Part shown: piece by piece, positions 17,011 through 26,100 of the stretch
How the letters are laid out: each line of letters starts with the position of its first letter
Position numbering within the stretch: the first letter of the stretch is position 1
Assembly (NCBI GenBank): GCA_034003585.1
Contig: JAVEYH010000008.1
Span: 1 to 54,931 of the forward strand
Source of the DNA: JAPXSY01 sp034003585
GTDB taxonomy: Bacteria > Verrucomicrobiota > Kiritimatiellia > RFP12 > UBA1067
Length of the DNA stretch: 54,931 bases
Direction: 5' to 3'
Program-made: the position numbers and the translations under genes
The notes under the pieces: model-generated
Database searches by the model: none
Told to the model about the DNA's origin: nothing
Seen by the model: only the letters and a program-made list of their open reading frames with translations

Positions 17011-20000
17011 ATGGGTATGATGCGGTGGGGGGGATGCGGAACGGGGCTGAGAAAATCCTCGGCGGGGCTTGTCTGTCTGGCTGGGGTCGCACGTGCGGTG
17101 CTGGCGGATGGGCCATTGGATTTGGCCGGCTCGCTGGCGGAACCGGGTGCCGTGCGGCCCCAGGTTGTTTCCGCTTCCGGGCGCTGGGAGATCGCCGATT
17201 GGACAACGGCGGAAGTGCCCGCCGGGAAAACGGGGACGTTCACGTTGCGCTTTGCGGCGTCCGCCTCCGGGACGTCGCTGCTGACGTACGACGCGGACCG
17301 CGCGGACGTCGGGCGGGACGGCGCGTGGCAGCCGTTGCCGCCGGGCACCGACGAAGGCCTTCGCTTGCGCGTGCGGCCTTTGCCTGCCGAGGCGCCGGTG
17401 CGGGCCGTCCGGCTCGAGCTCCCGGCGAAACTGACGCGTTTCCCTTCGGGCGGAGTGTCCAACTGCGCCGCTCTGCCCTTTGTGACCGCCTTGCCGTTCC
17501 GCGCCGTGAACGTCGCGCCCGAGGCGACCGTGACGGTCAGTTCGGCGGACAAGCTCAGCTCCGGTTTCCAACCCAAGCCGTGGCTGAACCGGCCCGAGAC
17601 GTTGAACGACGGCTTTGTGGATGCGGGGAAAAATTTCGCGACCGCGCCGCGCGATGCGGCGATCACGGCCGAGGCCCCCGAGTGGCTGATGATGAGCTGG
17701 GATCAGCCGCAAAGCGTCAGGCTGCTGGGGCTTTTGCGTGGGAAACATGAGAAGGGGATCGGCCAGGCGGTGGTTGAGGCGTATGCGGGCGAAGGCGATC
17801 CGCGCTTTGCCACCGGGGCATCGGGCTGGAGGGTTCTGCCGGGCGAGTGGACGGCCGAGGGCGCCTTCCGCTCGCTGAGCCTGTTTGATTTCGGCCGCAC
17901 CGTCACCACGCGCGGACTTCGGCTGCGCATCACGGGCGGCGTGAAGCAGGCGGGTGTCGGCGAGCTTCTGGCGCTGCGTGATCTGGGGAAAGAACCCGTG
18001 CCCGCGCGTCAGGACCGCGACAACGGCACCGCGCCGATCACCTTCGCGATTCCCGGTCCGGGCAAAGTCACGATACAGGTCCGCGACGCGCAGGGACAGG
18101 TGGTCGCCAATCCCGTGACCGGGGTCGGGTTCCCGTCCGGCACGCACACGGTGCGCTGGAAGCTGGACGACGTGACGGGCGGCCCTGTCTTGAAGCCGGG
18201 CCGCTACGCATGGCGCGGGCTCTACGTGCCTGGGCTGAAGGTGGACTACCGCTACACGTACTATCCCTTTCCGCTGGCGCAAGTGGCTTGGCAGACGCCG
18301 GACCGCAGCGGCGGCTGGCTGGCGGACCACGAGCCGCCGCGCACGATCTGCCGCGTCGGTGACCGCCTGTGGCTGGGCGCGTTCGCCGAGGCCGGCGACT
18401 CGATCGTCGAGGCGGACGCCGATGCCAACAAGCTGTGGGGCATCGACCGCATTTGGGTGGCCATCCCCAGCGAGATCTGTGGCGACGGCGGGTTCTACTA
18501 CGGTTTCTGCGAAGGCGGGTGGATCGGCGACAATCAGGCGATCATCCAGATCGACGCCCGGACCAAGGCCAGCCGCAAGATCTTCCAGCGCGAGACGAAC
18601 CGAAAAACCCCGTTCTTCTCTTCCAAGGTCTCCGGCTTCCAAGTGGTCGGCACGCGTGCGTTCGTGAGTTTCGGGTCGACGAATCTGATCCAGGTTTTCG
18701 ACATCGCCAAAGGGTTGGCCGGGCCATGGCGCGGGTTCGGATGGGATGTCGCCTACAAGCAGTTCGAGGACCAGAAGCCGGTCTTGGTGAAAGAGATCGC
18801 GCTGCCGTCGCCGGGGCGGCTCCGCAAATACGGCGTGGGCAAACTGGTGACCACCAGCGGCAAGGACCTCGTGACGCTGGACCTGGCCACCTGCGCGGTC
18901 GAGCCGCTGGTGTCGGGCAGGCTGCGCAATCCGCTCGGCCTGGGCGTCGACGCGCAAGGCAACCTCTTTGTGGGCGAGGGCGAGCCGCTGCATCAGGTGT
19001 TCGGCTACGCGCCGGACGGGCGGGTGATCGCGACGCTGGGCAAGCCCGGCCGGCGCGAGACCGGTCCCTTCGACGTGGACAATCTGGAGGAGCCGTACGG
19101 TGTGGAGGTCGGCCCCGACGGCCGCGTGTGGGTGATGGAGCACACCCACTTCACCAAGCGCGTGAGCCTGTGGGACCCGAAGACGCAGCGTTGCGTGAAG
19201 GCGGTGTATGGCCCCACGCAGTACGGCGGCGACGGCTGCATCGACCCGGCGGACGAGAACCGGCTGTTCTACAAAGGCATGGAGTTCCGGCGCGACCCGA
19301 AGAGCGGCACGGTGACGCCGGTCAAGCTGCTCTACCGTCCGGACACGGCGCGGCTCGCGCGTTTCGCGGAGGGCGACTATCCCTCCTACGCCTTCCGCGC
19401 GCGCGGCGGCGGCTGGTTCGCGCGCGAGCGCCTGTGGTTTACGAGCTACATGCATCCGCACGGCCATCCGAGCCTGGTGCTGTGGCAAGACAAAGGCGAC
19501 CACGTGCAGCCGGTGGCGGCGCTGGGCTCCGCGTTCGCGCTGCGGGCGGCCTTCGGCGAGCCGGAGGTCAACCGGCGACAAGACCGCCAGGCGTGGAGCG
19601 ACCCGTCGTTCCTGACCAACCACGTGGCGGGCTATTCGCCCGACCGGCGGTTCTTCACGTGGACCGATCTGAACGACGACGGGAACGTGCAGCCCGCTGA
19701 ACTCAAGTTCGGGAAGCTCGAATACGAAGGCAAGCTGCTCAACGGCGCTTCGGCGGGATGGACATGGCGCATGAACCGCGCGTTCGAGACGGCCGCCAAC
19801 GCGGGCGAGGGCCGCATGGTCTTCTTCCGCCCTTCAGGCTTCTCGCGCCACGGCTACCCGCTCTACGACGTGCCCGCGGAAACGTTCGCCGGCAGCGGGG
19901 AATCGCTGATGCCGGACGGCGGGGGGAACGCGATCGTCTTGGGCGGCCCGCTCACCAGCGTGGCGCCGGACGGCACGGTACGCTGGCGTTACCGCAACGA

Positions 20001-21162
20001 CTGGCCGGGGCTGCACGCCGGCCACCGCACCACCGCGCGCGGCGACGAGCCGGGCGTGCTGATCGCGCCCACGCGCATCTGGGGCATCGTGCCGGTGAAC
20101 CGGGAGCTCGGCGAGGTGGTGTCGTTCAACTCCAACCTCGGCTGCACCTACCTGATGACGGCGGACGACGGGCTGTTCATCGACCGCGTGTTCCGCGACC
20201 AGCGGGTGGGGCTGCTGTGGAACTCGCCGACCCCGCCCGCGCCGGACGTGCTGGCGGAGACCAGCCTGTACGACGAGCATTTCGGCGGCATTTTCCAAAA
20301 GATACGCGGCAACGACGGCCGCGACCGCTACACTTACGTGTGCGGCAAGAACCACTGCTCTGTGGTGGAGCTGACGGGGTTGGACAAGGTCCGGCGTTTG
20401 GCGGGCGGCGTGTTCGAGGTGACGCCCGCGCAGATCGCCGCAGCCCAAGAACAGCGCCAGCGGGCCGCGCTGCGGACAGCCCAACCCAAGATCTACAACG
20501 TGCACCGCGTGACCGATGGGAGGGTCAAGGTGAACGGGCGCGCGGACGAGTGGCCTGGCGGCGAACGGATCGACGGTTTCGCGCTCGCCTACGATGCGGC
20601 GAACCTCTACGTGCTTTATCAGGGGCGCGACGACCGGGCGACGTTTGAGAACAAAGGCGTCAATCCGCTGGAGCTTTTCAAGACCGGCGACGTGCTGGAC
20701 GTGATGCTGCAGACCCGCAGGGGGCTGGATGTCCGCCGCACGGAGGCGGGCCCCGGCGACATCCGCCTGAGTTTCGCGATGTTCGAAGGCGAGCCCCGGT
20801 GCGTGCTCTACGATTTCAAGGCACCCGGTTTCCAAGGCCAGCGCGTGCCGTTCAGCTCGCCGTGGCGGACGGTCTGGTGCGACCGTGCCGCGATCCTGAA
20901 AGAGGCTCAGGTTGCCGTGACGCGGCGTGGACAAGAGGTTGTGTTGGAGGCTGCCGTGCCGCTTGAGGCCATCGGTCTCGATCCCGCCGCGTTGGGCGAA
21001 ACGCGGGGCGATGTCGGCCGGGTGCTGAGCGACCAGACCGGCACGCGCGCGGCAAGCCGCGTTTACTGGGCCAACAAAAATACCGTCATCATGTCCGACC
21101 TGCCCAGCGAGGCGGCGCTCCAGCCCAACCTGTGGGGGCTCTTCCGGTTCGGAAACAAGTAG
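17011..21162 (+). CDS. Giant secreted discoidin-like / FlgD-Ig / propeller / CBM9-like protein
   Basis: A 1383-residue protein. I prefer the ATG at 17011 because AGGTGA lies just before it; a GTG at 17005 is the alternative. After the signal region the first 320 residues are beta-rich, and residues about 170-320 look like an F5/8 discoidin domain (ETLNDGFVDAGKNF, LRLRITGG). A FlgD Ig domain follows at about 335-410 (VTIQVRDAQGQVVANP, LKPGRYAWRGL). The propeller extends to about 1140 and contains a Ca-loop-like DLNDDGNVQPAE. A CBM9-like domain ends the protein (VKVNGRADEWPGGERI, FKTGDVLDVMLQT), with the conserved terminal WGLFRF. It shares the propeller core with 4038 and 12976 but has its own N-terminal binding domain. 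It is the last gene of cassette 2. Confidence 0.8.
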   Translation: MGMMRWGGCGTGLRKSSAGLVCLAGVARAVLADGPLDLAGSLAEPGAVRPQVVSASGRWEIADWTTAEVPAGKTGTFTLRFAASASGTSLLTYDADRADVGRDGAWQPLPPGTDEGLRLRVRPLPAEAPVRAVRLELPAKLTRFPSGGVSNCAALPFVTALPFRAVNVAPEATVTVSSADKLSSGFQPKPWLNRPETLNDGFVDAGKNFATAPRDAAITAEAPEWLMMSWDQPQSVRLLGLLRGKHEKGIGQAVVEAYAGEGDPRFATGASGWRVLPGEWTAEGAFRSLSLFDFGRTVTTRGLRLRITGGVKQAGVGELLALRDLGKEPVPARQDRDNGTAPITFAIPGPGKVTIQVRDAQGQVVANPVTGVGFPSGTHTVRWKLDDVTGGPVLKPGRYAWRGLYVPGLKVDYRYTYYPFPLAQVAWQTPDRSGGWLADHEPPRTICRVGDRLWLGAFAEAGDSIVEADADANKLWGIDRIWVAIPSEICGDGGFYYGFCEGGWIGDNQAIIQIDARTKASRKIFQRETNRKTPFFSSKVSGFQVVGTRAFVSFGSTNLIQVFDIAKGLAGPWRGFGWDVAYKQFEDQKPVLVKEIALPSPGRLRKYGVGKLVTTSGKDLVTLDLATCAVEPLVSGRLRNPLGLGVDAQGNLFVGEGEPLHQVFGYAPDGRVIATLGKPGRRETGPFDVDNLEEPYGVEVGPDGRVWVMEHTHFTKRVSLWDPKTQRCVKAVYGPTQYGGDGCIDPADENRLFYKGMEFRRDPKSGTVTPVKLLYRPDTARLARFAEGDYPSYAFRARGGGWFARERLWFTSYMHPHGHPSLVLWQDKGDHVQPVAALGSAFALRAAFGEPEVNRRQDRQAWSDPSFLTNHVAGYSPDRRFFTWTDLNDDGNVQPAELKFGKLEYEGKLLNGASAGWTWRMNRAFETAANAGEGRMVFFRPSGFSRHGYPLYDVPAETFAGSGESLMPDGGGNAIVLGGPLTSVAPDGTVRWRYRNDWPGLHAGHRTTARGDEPGVLIAPTRIWGIVPVNRELGEVVSFNSNLGCTYLMTADDGLFIDRVFRDQRVGLLWNSPTPPAPDVLAETSLYDEHFGGIFQKIRGNDGRDRYTYVCGKNHCSVVELTGLDKVRRLAGGVFEVTPAQIAAAQEQRQRAALRTAQPKIYNVHRVTDGRVKVNGRADEWPGGERIDGFALAYDAANLYVLYQGRDDRATFENKGVNPLELFKTGDVLDVMLQTRRGLDVRRTEAGPGDIRLSFAMFEGEPRCVLYDFKAPGFQGQRVPFSSPWRTVWCDRAAILKEAQVAVTRRGQEVVLEAAVPLEAIGLDPAALGETRGDVGRVLSDQTGTRAASRVYWANKNTVIMSDLPSEAALQPNLWGLFRFGNK

Positions 21163-21172
21163 CCGCGGCTAC
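21159..21172. terminator. Palindrome between convergent genes, possible terminator
   Basis: A 14-bp perfect palindrome (GTAGCCGCGGCTAC) overlaps the stop codon of the propeller gene, 19 bases before the stop of the oppositely oriented jetD. It could fold as a 5-bp stem with a 4-base loop in either direction. There is no clear run of U on the + side (GTTCTTCGTT only), so it is a weak candidate. Confidence 0.3.
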
Positions 21173-21190
21173 GTTCTTCGTTAAACCGCT

Positions 21191-22399
21191 CTAGCCGGTG
21201 AGCCCGTCGATGGTCTGTTCCTGCTCCAGCCAGCCGTGAGCGAGTGTGTGGCGAAGACCTTCGAGGAAGGGGAAATCGGGATGGGCGTCGATGAACGCCG
21301 CGAGGCGGCGATGTTGCTCGCCCGTGAGGCGCAGCAGACGCCCGCGCAGGCGGTCGAGGGTTTCGGGCGTCACGTAGATCCGTATCGGGATATCATGCGC
21401 GATCTGTTCGGCGATCCGGTACCCGTCGAGGTCGGTGTCGCCCCAGTGCAGCCCCGTCACGCCGCTCTGCGCGAAAAGGCGGAGGAGCGTCTTGACGGCG
21501 GCGTTGGGATAACCTTCGGTGTAGAGCGCGGGGCGGCGTGTCTCGACCAGGCGGTGGAACGGGGCCGCGTTCTCGCTGGTGACGAGTGTGCCGCATGGCT
21601 CCTCGTGACGGAGCCGGGTGATCGTGCGGACGGTTCGCCACGAGAGGATGGCAGCTTCGCCGCGTTGCCACAGCCGGTAGGGCCAGTCGAGCCATGCGCC
21701 GTCCTCGGCACAGTACGCGAAGGGCGCGAAAACCACGGCGTGCGTGGTGTAGGGATTTTCGATGACGCCGCAGGTGTTGAACAACGCGGTCGTGTCTTCG
21801 TCCATCCGGCCTGTCTGAAGACGGAGCAGGTGCTCGAGTTGCTGCCGGAGGAGGCCGCCACGCAGCGCCTTGCTGTCGTTGAAGAACTTCGCGCCCAGTT
21901 CGGAGAGCGTGACGCCGACGGGTGAGGCCCGCAGGGAAACCAGCGCATCGGACAATGCGATCAGCTCGTCGGGTGCAGCCGGGGAGGCTTTAAAAAACCG
22001 CTTGAGCGCGTCGGACTCGCGCATCGCTTCAATCAGAACGTGTTCGTCCGGGTAAAGGAGCTTCAGACGTTGCAGCGTTCGGGCAAAGCGCGTTTCGGGC
22101 GTGTCTGCCGGTTGGGCCGGTTTGGGTCGGACGCCGAGCAGCTCGGCGAGCGGCAGCCAGCGCGCGCAGTCCCGCGTCGCGTCGTCGAGCCGGGCCTTCA
22201 GCCGCCCGTTCTCCTCGCGGCAGCCGGGGAAAACCTCCTCCAGGGCACGGCGCACGGCCTTGTCCTCCGGCACGTCGCCGAGCGTGAGTACGGCGGGCAG
22301 GAGCGCGTCGCCCGTGACGGCCCGTTTCGCGGCCCGCAGTAGCCAGGGCTTCATCGCGGGGCACAGGTCGAGCCGTTCTTGCCAGAAAGAAGTCGTCAT
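21191..22399 (-). CDS. jetD: Wadjet JetD-like Toprim nuclease subunit
   Basis: A 402-residue protein of the DUF3322/DUF2220 type, the JetD subunit of Wadjet systems, which cleaves plasmid DNA after loop extrusion by the JetABC complex. The N-terminal half is a DNA-binding arm. The C-terminal Toprim-like domain carries the acidic set: Glu276 in TSENAAPF, then Asp321 and Asp323 in HWGDTDLDGYRIA. The conserved end (LEQEQTID) is present. The frame continues upstream across the scaffold gap, but family length supports the ATG at 22399. No ribosome site is visible on the coding strand before it. It is separated from jetC by about 700 bp containing a toxin-antitoxin pair and the gap, so it may be transcribed from the vap promoter. 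All predicted catalytic residues are intact. Confidence 0.85.
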   Translation of the reverse strand: MTTSFWQERLDLCPAMKPWLLRAAKRAVTGDALLPAVLTLGDVPEDKAVRRALEEVFPGCREENGRLKARLDDATRDCARWLPLAELLGVRPKPAQPADTPETRFARTLQRLKLLYPDEHVLIEAMRESDALKRFFKASPAAPDELIALSDALVSLRASPVGVTLSELGAKFFNDSKALRGGLLRQQLEHLLRLQTGRMDEDTTALFNTCGVIENPYTTHAVVFAPFAYCAEDGAWLDWPYRLWQRGEAAILSWRTVRTITRLRHEEPCGTLVTSENAAPFHRLVETRRPALYTEGYPNAAVKTLLRLFAQSGVTGLHWGDTDLDGYRIAEQIAHDIPIRIYVTPETLDRLRGRLLRLTGEQHRRLAAFIDAHPDFPFLEGLRHTLAHGWLEQEQTIDGLTG

Positions 22400-22516
22400 G
22401 GAGAACACGAATAAAGGAAGGAGAAAAGACGATTGTTTTTTTCGCTCAGTCAAGCGTGCCCGGTCAGCGTCGAATGATGGAGTATTTCGTCGGTTTTTTC
22501 CGCTGCTGCCGAACAG

Positions 22517-22616
22517 NNNNNNNNNNNNNNNNNNNNNNNNNNNNNNNNNNNNNNNNNNNNNNNNNNNNNNNNNNNNNNNNNNNNNNNNNNNNNNNNNNNN
22601 NNNNNNNNNNNNNNNN
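22517..22616. other. Scaffold gap, 100 N
   Basis: Exactly 100 undetermined bases, the usual placeholder for a gap of unknown size. Both flanks carry the same eight bases, CCGAACAG: at 22509-22516 just before the gap and at 22617-22624 just after it. Joining the flanks on these bases keeps the minus-strand frame open but would leave the PIN toxin without its second half. Either the contigs end in a real short repeat and sequence is missing, or the scaffolder missed an 8-bp overlap. Confidence 0.95.
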
Positions 22617-22810
22617 CCGAACAGCAATGCCGCGTTAGGCTGCGTCATGCGTCCCGCTTTGATTTGCGTTGCAAGAATATTGAGAAACTCGCAGCGCCAA
22701 AGACGGGGCACAAGCCAGACATTGTCCAATACTTCCAGCCGGGTAACGCAATCCGAAAGTTCGCTGACCAACATGCGTGCGGCCAGCACATTGGTGTCGG
22801 CAACAATCAT
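22617..22810 (-). CDS. VapC-like PIN-domain toxin (3' end lost in gap)
   Basis: The first 64 residues of a PIN-domain ribonuclease toxin, starting MIVADTNVLAARML with the conserved Asp5, and PRLWRCEFLN with the conserved Glu41. PIN toxins are usually about 130 residues and carry further acidic residues in the second half, which would lie in the gap. Its ATG overlaps the antitoxin stop by four bases (ATGA), the normal arrangement in vapBC pairs. The activity of these toxins is cleavage of tRNA or rRNA. Whether this copy is whole cannot be judged: if the gap is only an unmerged 8-bp overlap, the frame reads on through GSSGKNRR and the PIN domain would be truncated. Confidence 0.8.
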
Positions 22811-23028
22811 GCCCGTCCCACTTTCTTGGCCGCGTCAATCTCCGCTAAGGTTAGCGGCCTGCCTTTTACGGGCATTGGGGCAGGGAACCGGATGGCGTGT
22901 GGACGGCTCATTCCCGCCTCAAGGATGACCACGGCCTGTTGCGTCATCGAGCGACGGTTGAGAGACGCTTCTCTTTTCAGCCAGGCATGAACCTTCGGCG
23001 GCACATTTTTAATCAAAACGTCAGACAT
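22807..23028 (-). CDS. Ribbon-helix-helix antitoxin of the VapC-like toxin
   Basis: A 73-residue antitoxin of the Arc/FitA type. The ribbon-helix-helix is at the N-terminus (VLIKNVPPKVHAWLKREASL, then RRSMTQQAVVILEAGM). The C-terminal part is a short toxin-binding tail (PLTLAEIDAAKKVGRA). I choose the ATG at 23028 because AAGGGG lies six bases before it; a TTG two codons upstream is the alternative. The stop overlaps the toxin start by four bases. It should neutralise the toxin and repress its own promoter through the inverted repeat at 23060-23074. Confidence 0.87.
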   Translation of the reverse strand: MSDVLIKNVPPKVHAWLKREASLNRRSMTQQAVVILEAGMSRPHAIRFPAPMPVKGRPLTLAEIDAAKKVGRA

Positions 23029-23059
23029 GACCAACCCCTTTTTGATTATCGAATCGCTA

Positions 23060-23090
23060 TCACTTTACTAGTGAGATGCAGCTTTGTCAA
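23060..23090 (-). promoter_or_regulatory. Promoter and operator of the vapBC-like pair
   Basis: Reading on the minus strand, a perfect -35 box TTGACA (23090-23085) is followed after 17 bases by a -10 box TAAAGT (23067-23062). An inverted repeat TCACT-N5-AGTGA (23060-23074) covers the -10 box, placed as expected for an autorepressing antitoxin operator. The predicted transcript start is about 27 bases before the antitoxin ATG. This promoter may also drive jetD. Confidence 0.7.
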
Positions 23091-23114
23091 TGGAGCGTGA
23101 AAGCACTTTTCCCG

Positions 23115-26100
23115 TCACAGTTCCTGTTCGAATGCGACGGGTCTGGCTTCGCTGCGTTCGGCGTCGAGCAGGTCAGCCTGCTTGGGCGCGGCACGCCAGT
23201 GGTACGGGTAAAGGTGCACGTTGTACTGGGCGTCCTTGACCACGAGGACCGAGGTGGAGAAGGGAATCTCTTTCTTCACGCCATCCTGATCGGGCGAGGC
23301 CACGAAGAGCTGGAGTTCGAGGTCGCTTGCGAAACCGAGGAGCTGGTCGCGCCGGCCCGCGTCGATGCCGTAGAACGCCTCGTCGAAGATCAGGACCGGC
23401 AGGCGGATTTTCTCCTTGTCGTAGAGGAAGTGGGCGATGGTCAGGATCAGCAGGTAGTTCGGCACGGCCTGCTCGCCGCCGGAGCCGATACTCTTCACCT
23501 TGCGGTCCATGACGATCCCGTCCGCGCCGGCGGTGAGCACCTTCAGTTCATAGCGGAACCAGTTGCGGTAGTCGAGGATCGGCGGGATCTCGCCGATTTC
23601 CGTGTTCTTGATCTCCTCGGCATGGTCTTCGATGAACGCGCGCAGATCGGTCTCGGTCTTCTCCGGGTCGAGCGAGCGATAGTGGGTCACCAGATCGTAC
23701 AGCCGTTTGCAGCTCTCGAGCGGTGTGATGGAAAAGGCATAGCGGTTGTTGCCGAAGGCGCGCTCCTTGAGGAGCCGCGCGATGCGCCGGGACATCTCGT
23801 TGAGACGCAAGACGCTGGTCTGGAGCTTGCTGACCAGATTGTCCATCACGAGTTGGCGGAAGAGTTTGATCGTCTGTTCGTTGATCAGTTCCTCTTGCTC
23901 GCGCAGTTCCCGCGTGACGCCCTCCAGCACCTCGGAGACTGTGCGGCCGCGCCGGTCCGTGAGCGTGTTCTGGGGTTCGTCGTAGACGAAGCCGAAGGAC
24001 AATCCTTCCGCCAACATCACGCGGTTGCGGATTTTTTCGGCAGTCACGGCGGCGGTCTGCGCGGAAGCGGCGGTACGGTTGCGCAGGGCATCCCGGCTGT
24101 CGGCGTCGCTGCCGCACTGGACGCGCACGAACGCATCGAGCGGCCCGTCAGGCAGTACCAGTTCGAGCAGGCGTTTCTGGGCCGCATCCCGTTCTGTACG
24201 CATGGCGGCAAGTTTGGCCAACGTCTCTTCGCAGAACGTTTTCAGTCCCCTGACCGTCTGCTCGACCCGACCGGATTCGCGGATGTTGGCATCCTTTTCC
24301 CCTTCCCGTTTCTTGTACGTGCGTTCGATTTCGCGGATGCGCGTCTCAAGACCTTCGAGCCCGGCTTTCTTCATGGCGACGAGGATGTCCTCGTGCCGGA
24401 CGGAGGCCTGCAGGCGCGTCTCCTCATGATACAGGCAGTCGGCGCGCGTGTTCTCGTAGTCGTTACGGGCGAGCGCGAGGCGGCTGACGCTCTGCGCGAC
24501 GGCGTCACGCTGACGCGTCAGGTCTTCGCTGATCGCGTTGAGCAGCGTCTTGAAGCGGGTGATGTCCTCGCGCTGTTCGGAGAGGCCGTCATATTCAGCC
24601 GCGACGGTTTTGCGTTCCTTTTCGGCGGCGAGGCGTTTTTTTTCGAGCTCTCGCAGTTCGCGTTCCAGTTCACGGCGGCGCATTTCTTCGCCGATCAGGC
24701 GGGGCGGGGTGTCGGAGAGGGCCTGCTCGCGCAGGCGGAAGTGCAGGATTTGGCGGTCGAGGAACTTTTCCGCGTGCGGGCCGTGTTTGGCGGCAAGCTG
24801 GTGTTGGAGGACGAGAACCGCGGCCGGGTCCGATTTTTTCAGGTCGAAATAGCGCCGCAACCACTCGGAATGGGCTGCGGGGACCGTTTCGGTATCGTCG
24901 TCGACCACGGCGAGGCTCTGTTCGGGGAAATCGCGGAAAAGTAGGCTCCGCAGGTCGGTGGCCCCGGTTTTGTCCGTGACCCACGTGGCGAGCGTGGCGT
25001 CGCCGATGAGCTGTTCGAGCGCCGCGAGTTCACGGGCGGGCGTGCCGGGCGCGGGTTCGAGCCCCAAGTAGAGAGGTTGGGTCCGCAACAGGCGTTGCCG
25101 GATCGCCGCCTGGGCCAGCGCGAAACCCTTGACGCGCGGCACGGTATCGCCGCGGGCGCGTTTCTCCCCGATTTCCGCGGCCAGCGCGGCGAGGCGTGTG
25201 TCGAGCGCCGCGAGTTTGGATTCCGCCTCCTGGAGCTGGCGGTCAAGCGTTTGCGCCGTGTCGTCCGCGGCCGAACGGAGCTCGGTCAGCGGCAGGGTGG
25301 CGAGCTCGGTTTCCGGGGTTTCGCTTTTCGGCGCGTCGTCGAGCGCGCCCGCGAGATGAGAAGAGGAAAAGGGCACGGTTCGGCCGAGTTTCTGGAGTGC
25401 GCGACCGAAGGCCTGCGCCTGTTTGCGGAGAGCGTCGCGGGCGCGGGAGACGGCGTCGGACGCCTCCTCGTGGCGGAGCTGACTGTCGATGAGTTTCCGC
25501 TTGGCCTGCTCGTGGAGCCGCTTGGCTTCTTCGGCGTTGAGCCGGGCCTCGTGTTCTTTCGCGACCAAGCCCTGCGCGTCCTGCCGGCGCAGCTCGTTGA
25601 GGCGCTGGAGGGCGACTTCGACTTGGATCTCAAGGCGTTTCTGATCCTCTTTGAGATCGGCGAGGCGGCGTTCCTCTGCGGCGAGATGTTCGCTGTTGAG
25701 GTCGTAGGCCTGCTGAAACTCGCGAGCCGCGAGGTGGCGTTCCTGCCACGCGCCCGCGATGGCGTGGATGCGGGCGTTCAGCACGTGCCCGCAGAGAACG
25801 GAAAGATCGTCGACGAAACGGTGCCTCGCGCGCAGTTTCTCGAGATCCTGACGGCTTTCCTCGAGCGATTTGAGGTGGGCGATGACCTCTTCGAAAACTT
25901 CGCGCGGCGGCTCCTGCAGGAGTTGGCGGAAAAGCTGGTGATAGTCGTGGGTGTGCGCGGCGATCTCGCGGTAGGCCTTCCCCGTGGCGAGGAATTTACA
26001 GACATCCTCGAAGGTTTCGCGGTCCGAGAAATAACGCGACGCCAGTTCATCCGCATACGCGCCGATCTGGCCGTAGTACCCGCTGCCGCCGAGGGCGGCT

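Noticed and set aside
16447..19623. 1058-codon frame on the minus strand opposite the second and third propeller genes
   Set aside because: It crosses two real genes, has biased composition and no recognisable motif.
22400..22810. One continuous protein joining the PIN toxin to JetD through the gap
   Set aside because: The joint frame depends on the undetermined bases; the JetD family starts at the ATG at 22399 and the toxin has its own antitoxin overlap.
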